Assembly: GCF_051020955.1 (NCBI RefSeq)
Contig: NW_027476097.1
Location: forward strand, 769,001 to 833,000
DNA: 64,000 bases
Direction: 5' to 3'
DNA from: Megalopta genalis
Taxonomy: Eukaryota; Arthropoda; Insecta; Hymenoptera; Halictidae
Part shown: piece by piece, positions 22,501 through 33,403 of the stretch
How positions within the stretch are numbered: the first letter of the stretch is position 1
Layout: each line of letters opens with the position of its first letter
Translations under genes and position numbers: made by a program
The notes under the pieces: generated by a model
Told to the model about the DNA's origin: nothing
Seen by the model: the letters and a program-made list of their open reading frames with translations, nothing else
Databases searched by the model: none

Positions 22501-24120
22501 CTTGTTGTTCTTGTTGTTCTTGTTGTTCTTGTTGTTCTTGTTGTTCTTGTTGTTCTTGTTGTTCTTGTTGTTCTTGTTGTTCTTGTTGTTCTTGTTGTTC
22601 TTGTTGTTCATGTTCTTCTTGTTGTTCTCGTTGTTCTTGTTGTTCTTGTTGTTCTTGTTGTTCTTGTTGTTCTTGTTGTTCTTGTTGTTCTTGTTGTTCT
22701 TGTTGTTCTTGTTGTTCTTGTTGTTCTTGTTGTTCTTGTTGTTCTTGTTGTTCTTGTTGTTCTTGTTGTTCTTGTTGTTCTTGTTGTTCTTGTTGTTCTT
22801 GTTGTTCTTGTTGTTCTTGTTGTTCTTGTTGTTCTTGTTGTTCTTCTTGTTCTTCTTGTTGTTGTTGTTCTTGCTGTTCTTGTTGTAGTTGCTGTTGTTT
22901 TCCTTGTTGTTGTAGTTCTTGTTGTTCTTGTTGTTCTTGTTGTTCCTGTTGTTCTTGTTGTTCTCGTTGTCCTTGTTGTTCTTGTTGTTCTTGTTGTTTT
23001 TGTTGGTCTTGTTGTTCTTGTTGTTCTTGTTGTTGTTCTTGTTGTTGTTGTTGTTCTTGCTGTTCTTGTTGTTCTTGTTGTTCTTGTTGTTCTTGTTGTT
23101 CTTGTTGTTCTTGTTGTTCTTGTTGTTCTTGTTGTTCTTGTTGTTCTTGTTGTTCTTGTTGTTCTTGTTGTTCTTGTTGTTCTTGTTGTTCTTGTTGTTC
23201 TTGTTGTTCTTGTTGTTCTTGTTGTTCTTGTTGTTCTTGTTGTTCTTGTTGTTCTTGTTGTTCTTCTTGTTGTTGTTGTTCTTGCTGTTCTTGTTGTAGT
23301 TGCTGTTGTTGTCCTTGTTGTTGTAGTTCTTGTTGTTCTTGTTGTTCCTGTTGTTCTTGTTGTTCTCGTTGTCCTTGTTGTTCTTGTTGTTCTTGTTGTT
23401 CTTGTTGTTTTTGTTGATATTGTTGTTCTTGTTGTTCTTGTTGTTCTTTTTGCTATTCTTGTTGTTCTTGTTGTTCTTGTTATTCTTGTTGTTCTAGTTG
23501 TTCTCGTTGTTCTCGTTGTTCTCGTTGTTCTCGTTGTTCTCGTTGTTCTCGTTGCTCTCGTTGCTCTCGTTGTTCTCGTTGACCTCGTTGTTCTTGTTGT
23601 TCTTGTTGTTCTTGTTGTTCTTGTTGTTCTTGCTGTTCTTGTTGTTCTAGTTGTTCTTGTTGTTCTTGTTGTTCTTGTTGTTCGTGTTGTTCTTGTTGTT
23701 CTTGTTGTTCTTGTTGTTCTTGTTGTTCTTCTTGTTCTTGTTGTTCTTGTTGTTCTTGTTGTTCTTGTTGCTCTTGTTGATCTTGTTGCTCTTGTTGATC
23801 TTGTTGCTCTTGTTGCTCTTGTTGCTCTTGTTGCTGTTGTGCTTGTTGGTGTTCTTGTTGTTGTTCTAGTTGTTCTTGTTGTTGTTGTTCTGGTTGTTCT
23901 TGTTGTTCTTGTTGTTCCGGTTGTTGTTGTTGTTGTTCTTGTTGCTCTTGTTGTTGTTGTTGTTCTTATTTTTGTTGTTGTTGTTTTTCTTGCTGTTCTT
24001 GTTCTTGTTGTTCTTGTTGTTCTTGTTGTTCTTGTTGTTCTTTCTGGTCATGTTGTTGTTGTTGTTGTTGTTGTTGTCGTCCTTGTTGTTATTGTTGTTC
24101 TTGATGTTCTTGTTGTTCTT
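19591..24120. repeat. Composite block with two TAG-TCC modules and double TCG block
   Basis: Holds TCG blocks near 19,800, 20,590 and 20,685, the last two only about 95 bp apart. It also has a short 5-unit 6-bp subarray (20,357-20,386), TTCTTTATGCTG marks near 20,505 and 20,545, TAG-TCC modules at 20,846, 21,344 and 22,409, several near-pure tracts, TAG-ended elements at 21,998 and 22,919, and a CCGG module at 23,870. Part of it (about 20,430-22,370) recurs at 27,738-29,400 with offsets of 7,291-7,363 bp. Confidence 0.8.
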
Positions 24121-24795
24121 GTTGTTCTCGTTGTTCTCGTTGTTCTCGTTGCTCTCGTTGCTCTCGTTGTTCTCGTTGTCCTCGTTGTTCTTGTTGTTCT
24201 TGTTGTTCTTGTTGTTCTTGTTGTTCTTGTTGTTCTTGTTGCTGTTGTTGTTCTTGTTGTTTTTGTTGTTCATGTTGTTCTTGTTGTTCTTCTTGTTGTT
24301 GTTCTAGTTGTCCTTGTTGTTGTTGTTGTTCTGGTTGTTCTTGTTGTTCTTGATGTTCCGGTTGTTCTTGTTGTTCTTGTTCTTGTTGTTCTTGTTGTTC
24401 TTGTTGTTCTTTTTGCTGTTTTTGTTGTTCTTGTTGTTCTCATTGTTCTCGTTGTTCTCGTTGTTCTCGTTGTTCTCGTTGCTCTCGTTGCTCTCGTTGT
24501 TCTCGTTGTCCTCGTTGTTCTTGTTGTTCTTGTTGTTCTTGTTGTTCTTGTTGTTCTTGCTGTTCTTGTTGTTCTTGTTGTTCTTGTTGTTCTTGTTGTT
24601 CTTGTTGTTCTTGTTGTTCTTGTTGTTCTTGTTGTTCTTGTTGTTCTTGTTGTTCTTGTTGTTCTTGTTGTTCTTGTTGTTCTTGTTGTTCTTGTTGTTC
24701 TTGATGTTGTTCCTGTTGTTCTTGTTGTTGTTGTTCATGTTGTTCTTGCTGTTGTTGTTCTTGCTGTTCTTGTTCTTGTTGTTCTTGTTGTTCTT

Positions 24796-24826
<31 letters not shown>

Positions 24827-26661
24827 TTCTTGTTGATCTTGTTGATCTTGTTGTTCTTGTTGTTCTTGTTGTTCATGTCGTTGTTGTTCTTGATGTTCTT
24901 GTTGTTCTTGTTGTTCTTGTTTTTGTTGTTCTTGTTGTTCTTGTTGTTCTTGTTGTTCTTCTCGTTGTTCTTGTTGTTCTTGTTGTTCTTGTTGTTCTTG
25001 TTGTTCTTGTTGTTCTTGTTGTTCTTGTTGTTCTTGTTGTTCTTGTTGTTCTTGTTGTTCTTGTTGTTCTTGTTGTTCTTGTTGTTCTTGTTGTTCTTGT
25101 TGTTCTTGTTGTTCTTGTTGTTCTTGTTGTTCTTGTTGTTCTTGTTGTTCTTGTTGTTCTTGTTGTTCTTGTTGTTCTTGTTGTTCTTGTTGTTCTTGTT
25201 GTTCTTGTTGTTCTTGTTGTTCTTGTTGTTCTTGTTGTTCTTGTTGTTCTTGTTGTTCTTGTTGTTCTTGTTGTTCTTGTTGTTCTTGTTGTTCTTGTTG
25301 TTCTTGTTGTTCTTGTTGTTCTTGTTGTTCTTGTTGTTCTTGTTGTTCTTGTTGTTCTTGTTGTTCTTGTTGTTCTTGTTGTTCTTGTTGTTCTTGTTGT
25401 TCTTGTTGTTCTTGTTGTTCTTGTTGTTCTTGTTGTTCTTGTTGTTCTTGTTGTTCTTGTTGTTCTTGTTGTTCTTGTTGTTCTTCTTGTTGTTGTTGTT
25501 CTTGCTGTTCTTGTTGTAGTTGTTGTTGTTGTCCTTGTTGTTGTAGTTCTTGTTGTTCTTGTTGTTCTTGTTGTTTCTGTTGTTCTTGTTGTTCTCGTTG
25601 TCCTTGTTGTTCTTGTTGTTCTTGTTGTTCTTGTTGTTCTTGTTGTTTTTGTTGGTCTTGTTGTTCTTGTTGTTCCTGTTGTTCCTGTTGTTCTTGTTGT
25701 TCTGGTTGTTCTTGTTGTTCTTGTTGTTCTTGTTGTTTTTGTTGGTCTTGTTGTTCTTGTTGTTCTTGTTGTTGTTCTTGTTGTTGTTGTTGTTCTTGCT
25801 GTTCTTGTTGTAGTTGTTGTTATTGTCCTTGTTGTTGTTGTAGTTCTTGTTGTTCTTGTTGTTCTTGTTGTTCTTGTTGTTTTTGTTGATATTGTTGTTC
25901 TTGTTGTTCTTGTTGTTCTTTTTGCTGTTCTTGTTGTTCTTGTTATTCTTGTTGTTCTAGTTGTTCTCGTTGTTCTCGTTGTTCTCGTTGTTCTCGTTGT
26001 TCTCGTTGTTCTCGTTGTTCTCGTTGCTCTCGTTGCTCTCGTTGTTCTCGTTGTCCTCGTTGTTCTTGTTGTTCATGTTGTTCTTGTTGTTCTTGTTGTT
26101 CTTGTTGTTCTTGCTGTTCTTGTTGTTCTAGTTGTTCTTGTTGTTCTTGTTGTTCTTGTTGTTCTTGTTGTTCTTGTTGTTCTTGTTGTTCTTGTTGTTC
26201 TTGTTGTTCTTGTTGTTCTTGTTGCTCTTGTTGATCTTGTTGCTCTTGTTGATCTTGTTGCTCTTGTTGCTCTTGTTGCTCTTGTTGCTGTTGTTGCTCT
26301 TGTTCCTGTTGTGCTTGTTGGTGTTCTTGTTGTTGTTGTTCTAGTTGTTCTTGTTGTTGTTGTTCTGGTTGTTCTTGTTGTTCTTGTTGTTCCGGTTGTT
26401 GTTGTTCTTGTTCTTGTTGCTCTTGTTGTTGTTGTTCTTATTTTTGTTGTTGTTGTTTTTCTTGCTGTTCTTGTTCTTGTTGTTCTTGTTGTTCTTGTTG
26501 TTCTTTCTGGTCATGTTGTTGTTGTTGTTGTTGTTGTTGTCCTTGTTGTTATTGTTGTTCTTGTTGTTCTTGTTGTTCTTGTTGTTCTTGTTGTTCTCGT
26601 TGTTCTTGTTGTTCTTGTTGTTCTTGTTGTTCTTGTTGTTCTTGTTGTTCTTGTTGTTCTT

Positions 26662-26692
<31 letters not shown>

Positions 26693-27490
26693 TTCTTGTT
26701 GTTCTTGTTGTCCTTGTTGTTCTTGTTGTTCTTGTTATTCTTGTTGATCTTGTTGTTCTTGTTTTCTTGTTGTTCTTGTTGTTCTTGTTGTTCTTGTTGT
26801 TCTTGTTTTCTTGTTGTTCTTGTTGTTCTTGTTGTTCTTGTTGTTCTTGTTGTTCTTGTTGTTCTTGTTGTTCTTGTTGTTCTTGTTGTTCTTGTTGTTC
26901 TTGTTGTTCTTGTTGTTCTTGTTGTTCTTGTTGTTCTTGTTGTTCTTGTTGTTCTTGTTGTTCTTGTTGTTCTTGTTGTTCTTGTTGTTCTTGTTGATCT
27001 TGTTGTTTTTGTTGGTCTTGTTGTTCTTGTTGTTCTTGTTGTTGTTCTTGCTGTTCTTGTTGTAGTTGTTGTTATTGTCCTTGTTGTTGTTGTAGTTCTT
27101 GTTGTTCTTGTTGTTCTTGTTGTTCTTGTTGTTCTTGTTGTTCTTGTTGTTTTTGTTGTTCTTGTTGTTCTTGTTGTTCTTGTTGTTCTTGTTGTTCTCG
27201 TTGTTGTTGTTGTTGTTCCTGTTGTTCATGTCGTTGTTGTTCTTGATGTTCTTGTTGTTCTTGTTGTTCTTGTTTTTGTTGTTCTTGTTGTTCTGGTTGT
27301 TCTTGTTGTTGTTCTTGTTGTTCTTGTTGTTCTTGTTCTTGATCTTGTTCTTGTTCTTGTTCTTGTTCTTGTTCTTGTTCTTGTTCTTGTTCTTGTTCTT
27401 GTTCTTGTTCTTGTTCTTGTTCTTGTTCTTGTTTTTGTTGTTGTTGTTGTTGTTGTTGTTCTTGCTGTTCTTGCTGTTCTTGTTGTTATT
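24121..27490. repeat. 3.4 kb segment, copy 2 of the 8.05 kb-offset pair
   Basis: Matches about 16,056-19,430 at offsets of 8,041-8,065 bp. It holds the TCG block, TAG-TCC module (24,308), TTCTCATTG unit at 24,440, a 57-unit tract (24,968-25,480), the 87-codon element (25,550), TCG block near 25,960, CTC/GATC and CCGG modules, the two TTGTTTTCTTG deletions (26,761-26,765 and 26,805-26,809) and a 14-unit 6-bp subarray (27,348-27,431). A shared pair of rare deletions 44 bp apart makes common descent clear. Confidence 0.88.
27348..27431. repeat. 6-bp subarray, 14 units
   Basis: Perfect TTCTTG units after TTGATC. Its direct paralogue at 19,289-19,348 has 10 units, so four units differ since that duplication. 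Confidence 0.9.
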
Positions 27491-30400
27491 GTTGTTATTG
27501 TCCTTGTTGTTCTTGTTGTTCTTGTTGTTCTTGTTGTTCTTGTTGTTCTTGTTGTTCTCGTTGTTCTTGTTGTTCTCGTTGTTCTTGTTGTTCTTGTTGT
27601 TCTTGTTTTTGTTGTTCTTGTTGTTCTGGTTGTTCTTGTTGTTGTTCTTGTTGTTCTTGTTGTTCTTGTTCTTGTTCTTGTTCTTGTTCTTGTTTTTGTT
27701 GTTGTTGTTGTTGTTGTTCTTGCTGTTCTTGTTGTAGTTGTTGTTATTGTCCTTGTTGTTGTTGTTGTTCTTGTTGTTTTTGTTGATATTGTTGTTCTTG
27801 TTGTTCTTGTTGTTCTTTATGCTGTTCTTGTTGTTCTTGTTGTTCTTGTTGTTCTTTATGCTGTTCTTGTTGTTCTTGTTGTTCTTGTTATTCTTGTTGT
27901 TCTCGTTGTTCTCGTTGTTCTCGTTGTTCTCGTTGCTCTCGTTGCTCTCGTTGTTCTCGTTGTCCTCGTTGTTCTTGTTGTTCTTGTTGTTCTTGTTGTT
28001 CTTGTTGTTCTTGTTGCTGTTGTTGTTCTTGTTGTTCTTGTTGTTCTTGTTGTTCTTGTTGTTCTTGTTGTTCTTGTTGTTCTTGTTGTTTTTGTTGTTC
28101 ATGTTGTTCTTGTTGTTCTTCTTGTTGTTGTTCTAGTTGTCCTTGTTGTTGTTGTTGTTCTGGTTGTTCTTGTTGTTCTTGATGTTCCGGTTGTTCTTGT
28201 TGTTCTTGTTCTTGTTGTTCTTGTTGTTCTTGTTGTTCTTGCTGTTCATGTTGTTCTTGTTGTTCTTGTTGTTCTTGTTGTTCTTGCTGTTCATGTTGTT
28301 CTTGTTGTTCTTGTTATTCTTGTTGTTCTTGTTATTCTTGTTGTTCTTGTTGTTCTTGTTGTTCTTGTTGTTCTTGTTGTTCTTGTTGTTCTTGTTGTTC
28401 TTGTTGTTCTTGTTGTTCTTGTTGTTCTTGTTGTTCTTGTTGTTCTTGTTGTTCTTGTTGTTCTTGTTGTTCTTGTTGTTCTTGTTGTTCTTGTTGTTCT
28501 TGTTGTTCTTGTTGTTCTTGTTGTTCTTGTTGTTCTTGTTGTTCTTGTTGTTCTTGTTGTTCTTGTTGTTCTTGTTGTTCTTGTTGTTCTTGTTGTTCTT
28601 GTTGTTCTTGTTGTTCTTGTTGTTCTTGTTGTTCTTGTTGTTCTTGTTGTTCTTGTTGTTCTTGTTGTTCATGTTGTTCTTGTTGTTCTTCTTGTTGTTG
28701 TTCTAGTTGTCCTTGTTGTTGTTGTTGTTCTGGTTGTTCTTGTTGTTCTTGATGTTCCGGTTGTTCTTGTTGTTCTTGTTCTTGTTGTTCTTGTTGTTCT
28801 TGTTGTTCTTGCTGTTCATGTTGTTCTTGTTGTTCTTGTTGTTCTTGTTGTTCTTGCTGTTCATGTTGTTCTTGTTGTTCTTGTTATTCTTGTTGTTCTT
28901 GTTGTTCTTGTTGTTCTTGTTGTTCTTGTTGTTCTTGTTGTTCTTGTTGTTCTTGTTGTTCTTGTTGTTCTTGTTGTTCTTGTTGTTCTTGTTGTTCTTG
29001 TTGTTCTTGTTGTTCTTGTTGTTCTTGTTGTTCTTGTTGTTCTTGTTGTTCTTGTTGTTCTTGTTGTTCTTGTTGTTCTTGTTGTTCTTGTTGTTCTTGT
29101 TGTTCTTGTTGTTCTTGTTGTTCTTGTTGTTCTTGTTGTTCTTGTTGTTCTTGTTGTTCTTGTTGTTCTTGTTGTTCTTGTTGTTCTTGTTGTTCTTGTT
29201 GTTCTTGTTGTTCTTGTTGTTCTTGTTGTTCTTGTTGTTCTTCTTGTTGTTGTTGTTCTTGCTGTTCTTGTTGTAGTTGTTGTTGTTGTCCTTGTTGTTG
29301 TAGTTCTTGTTGTTCTTGTTGTTCTTGTTGTTTCTGTTGTTCTTGTTGTTCTCGTTGTCCTTGTTGTTCTTGTTGTTCTTGTTGTTCTTGTTGTTCATGT
29401 CGTTGTTGTTCTTGATGTTCTTGTTGTTCTTGTTGTTCTTGTTTTTGTTGTTCTTGTTGTTCTTGTTGTTCTTGTTGTTCTTGTTGTTCTTGTTGTTCTT
29501 CTCGTTGTTCTTGTTGTTCTTGTTGTTCTTGTTGTTCTTGTTGTTCTTGTTGTTCTTGTTGTTCTTGTTGTTCTTGTTGTTCTTGTTGTTCTTGTTGTTC
29601 TTGTTGTTCTTGTTGTTCTTGTTGTTCTTGTTGTTCTTGTTGTTCTTGTTGTTCTTGTTGTTCTTGTTGTTCTTGTTGTTCTTGTTGTTCTTGTTGTTCT
29701 TGTTGTTCTTGTTGTTCTTGTTGTTCTTGTTGTTCTTGTTGTTCTTGTTGTTCTTGTTGTTCTTGTTGTTCTTGTTGTTCTTGTTGTTCTTGTTGTTCTT
29801 GTTGTTCTTGTTGTTCTTGTTGTTCTTGTTGTTCTTGTTGTTCTTGTTGTTCTTGTTGTTCTTGTTGTTCTTGTTGTTCTTGTTGTTCTTGTTGTTCTTG
29901 TTGTTCTTGTTGTTCTTGTAGTTCTTGTTGTTCTTGTTGTTCTTGTTGTTTCTGTTGTTCTTGTTGTTCTCGTTGTCCTTGTTGTTCTTGTTGTTCTTGT
30001 TGTTCTTGTTGTTGTTGTTGTTTTTGTTGGTCTTGTTGTTCTTGTTGTTCCTGTTGTTCCTGTTGTTCTTGTTGTTCTGGTTGTTCTTGTTGTTCTTGTT
30101 GTTCTTGTTGTTTTTGTTGGTCTTGTTGTTCTTGTTGTTCTTGTTGTTGTTCTTGTTGTTGTTGTTGTTCTTGCTGTTCTTGTTGTAGTTGTTGTTATTG
30201 TCCTTGTTGTTGTTGTAGTTCTTGTTGTTCTTGTTGTTCTTGTTGTTCTTGTTGTTTTTGTTGATATTGTTGTTCTTGTTGTTCTTGTTGTTCTTTTTGC
30301 TGTTCTTGTTGTTCTTGTTATTCTTGTTGTTCTAGTTGTTCTCGTTGTTCTCGTTGTTCTCGTTGTTCTCGTTGTTCTCGTTGTTCTCGTTGTTCTCGTT

Positions 30401-31072
30401 GCTCTCGTTGCTCTCGTTGTTCTCGTTGTCCCCGTTGTTCTTGTTGTTCATGTTGTTCTTGTTGTTCTTGTTGTTCTTGTTGTTCTTGCTGTTCTTGTTG
30501 TTCTAGTTGTTCTTGTTGTTCTTGTTGTTCTTGTTGTTCTTGTTGTTCTTGTTGTTCTTGTTGTTCTTGTTGTTCTTGTTGTTCTTGTTGTTCTTGTTGT
30601 TCTTGTTGTTCTTGTTGTTCTTGTTGTTCTTGTTGTTCTTGTTGCTCTTGTTGATCTTGTTGCTCTTGTTGATCTTGTTGCTCTTGTTGCTCTTGTTGCT
30701 CTTGTTGCTGTCGTTGCTCTTGTTCCTGTTGTGCTTGTTGGTGTTCTTGTTGTTGTTGTTCTAGTTGTTCTTGTTGTTGTTGTTCTGGTTGTTCTTGTTG
30801 TTCTTGTTGTTCCGGTTGTTGTTGTTGTTGTTCTTGTTGCTCTTGTTGTTGTTGTTCTTATTTTTGTTGTTGTTGTTTTTCTTGCTGTTCTTGTTCTTGT
30901 TGTTCTTGTTGTTCTTGTTGTTCTTTCTGGTCATGTTGTTGTTGTTGTTGTTGTTGTTGTCCTTGTTGTTATTGTTGTTCTTGTTGTTCTTGTTGTTCTT
31001 GTTGTTCTTGTTGTTCTCGTTGTTCTTGTTGTTCTTGTTGTTCTTGTTGTTCTTGTTGTTCTTGTTGTTCTT

Positions 31073-31103
<31 letters not shown>

Positions 31104-31480
31104 TTCTTGTTGTTCTTGTTGTTCTTGTTGTTCTTGTTGTTCTTGTTGTTCTTGTTGTTCTTGTTGTTCTTGTTGTTCTTGTTTTTCTTGTTGTTCTTGT
31201 TGTTCTTGTTGTTCTTGTTGTTCTTGTTGTTCTTGTTGTTCTTGTTGTTCTTCTTGTTGTTGTTCTAGTTGTCCTTGTTGTTGTTGTTGTTGTTCTTGTT
31301 GTTCTTGTTGTTCTTGTTGTTCTTTCTGGTCATGTTGTTGTTGTTGTTGTTGTTGTTGTCCTTGTTGTTATTGTTGTTCTTGTTGTTCTTGTTGTTCTTG
31401 TTGTTCTTGTTGTTCTCGTTGTTCTTGTTGTTCTTGTTGTTCTTGTTGTTCTTGTTGTTCTTGTTGTTCTTGTTGTTCTT

Positions 31481-31511
<31 letters not shown>

Positions 31512-31664
31512 TTCTTGTTGTTCTTGATGTTCCGGTTGTTCTTGTTGTTCTTGTTCTTGTTGTTCTTGTTGATCTTGTTGTTCTTGCTGTTCATGTTGTT
31601 CTTGTTGTTCTGGTTGTTCTTGTTGTTCTTGTTGTTCTTGTTGTTCTTGTTGTTCTTGTTGTTC

Positions 31665-31702
<38 letters not shown>

Positions 31703-31930
31703 CTGGTTGTTCTTGTTGCTCTTGTTGCTCTTGTTTCTCTTGTTGCTCTTGTTGTTCTTGTTGTTCTGGTTGTTGATGTTCTTGTTGTTCATGTTGTTGT
31801 TGTTCTTGTTGTTCTTGTTGTTCTTGTTGTTGTTGTTGTTGTTGTTGTTCTGGTTGTTGATGTTGTTGTTGTTCTTGATGGTCTTGTTGTTCTTGTTGTC
31901 GTTGTTGCTCTTGTTGTTCTTGTTGTTGTT
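27491..31930. repeat. Composite block, second copy of the 20.4-22.4 kb series
   Basis: Contains a 5-unit 6-bp subarray (27,663-27,692), two TTCTTTATG marks, TCG block near 27,900, TAG-TCC modules at 28,137 and 28,707 with near-pure tracts between them, a 39-unit perfect tract (28,887-29,237), a 45-unit tract (29,508-29,912), the 87-codon element (29,925), TCG block near 30,340, CTC/GATC module near 30,650, CCGG module at 30,765, and two TTCTTTCTGG marks near 30,920 and 31,320. Confidence 0.82.
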
Positions 31931-32236
31931 GTTCTAGTTGTTCTTGTTGTTGTTGGTCTGGTTGTTCTGGTTGTTCTTGTTGTTCCGGTTGTTCTTGTTG
32001 TTGTTCATGTTGTTGTTGTTGTTCTTATTTTTGTTGTTGTTGTTTTTCTTGCTGTTCTTGTTCTTGTTGTTCTTGTTGTTCTTGCTCGTCATGTTGTTTT
32101 TGTTGTTCTTGTTGTTCTTATTGTTCTTGTTGTTGTTGTCCTCGTTGTACTTGTTGTTCTTGTTGTTCTTGTTGTTGTTGTTGTTGTTGTTGTTGTTCTT
32201 GTTGTTCTTGTTGTTCTTGTTGGTCTTGTTGTTCTT

Positions 32237-32267
<31 letters not shown>

Positions 32268-32326
32268 TACTTGTTGTTCTTGTTGGTCTTGTTGTTCTTG
32301 TTGTTCTTGTTGTTGTTGTTGTTCTC

Positions 32327-32357
<31 letters not shown>

Positions 32358-32503
32358 TTGTTGTTGTTCTTGTTGTTCTTGTTGTTCTTGTTGTTCTTGT
32401 TGTTCTTGTTGTTGTTGTTCTTGTTGTTCTTGTTGTTCTTGTTGTTCTTGTTGTTCTTGTTGTTCTTGTTGTTCTTGTTGTTCTTGTTGTTCTCGTTGTT
32501 CTT

Positions 32504-32534
<31 letters not shown>

Positions 32535-33371
32535 TTGTTGTTGTTCTTGTTGTTCTTGTTGTTCTTGTTGTTCTTGTTGTTCTTGTTGTTCTTGTTGTTC
32601 TTGTTGTTCTTGTTGTTCTTGTTGTTCTTGTTGTTCTTGTTGTTCTTGTTGTTCTTGTTGTTCTTGTTGTTCTTGTTGTTCTTGTTGTTCTTGTTGTTCT
32701 TGTTGTTCTTGTTGTTCTTGTTGTTCTTGTTGTTCTTGTTGTTCTTGTTGTTGTTCTGGTTGTTCTTGTTGTTCTTGATGTTCCGGTTGTTCTTGTTGTT
32801 CTTGTTCTTGTTGTTCTTGTTGATCTTGTTGTTCTTGCTGTTCATGTTGTTCTTGTTGTTCTGGTTGTTCTTGTTGTTCTTGTTGTTCTTGTTGTTCTTG
32901 TTGTTCTTGTTGTTCTTGTTGTTGTTGTTGTTGTTGTTCTGGTTGTTCTTGTTGCTCTTGTTGCTCTTGTTGTTCTTGTTGTTCTGGTTGTTGATGTTCT
33001 TGTTGTTCATGTTGTTGTTGTTCTTGTTGTTCTTGTTGTTGTTGTTGTTGTTGTTGTTGTTCTGGTTGTTGATGTTGTTGTTGTTCTTGATGGTCTTGTT
33101 GTTCTTGTTGTCGTTGTTGCTCTTGTTGTTCTTGTTGTTGTTGTTCTAGTTGTTCTTGTTGTTGTTGGTCTGGTTGTTCTGGTTGTTCTTGTTGTTCCGG
33201 TTGTTCTTGTTGTTGTTCATGTTGTTGTTGTTGTTCTTATTTTTGTTGTTGTTGTTTTTCTTGCTGTTCTTGTTCTTGTTGTTCTTGTTGTTCTTGCTCG
33301 TCATGTTGTTTTTGTTGTTCTTGTTGTTCTTATTGTTCTTGTTGTTGTTGTCCTCGTTGTACTTGTTGTTC

Positions 33372-33403
<32 letters not shown>

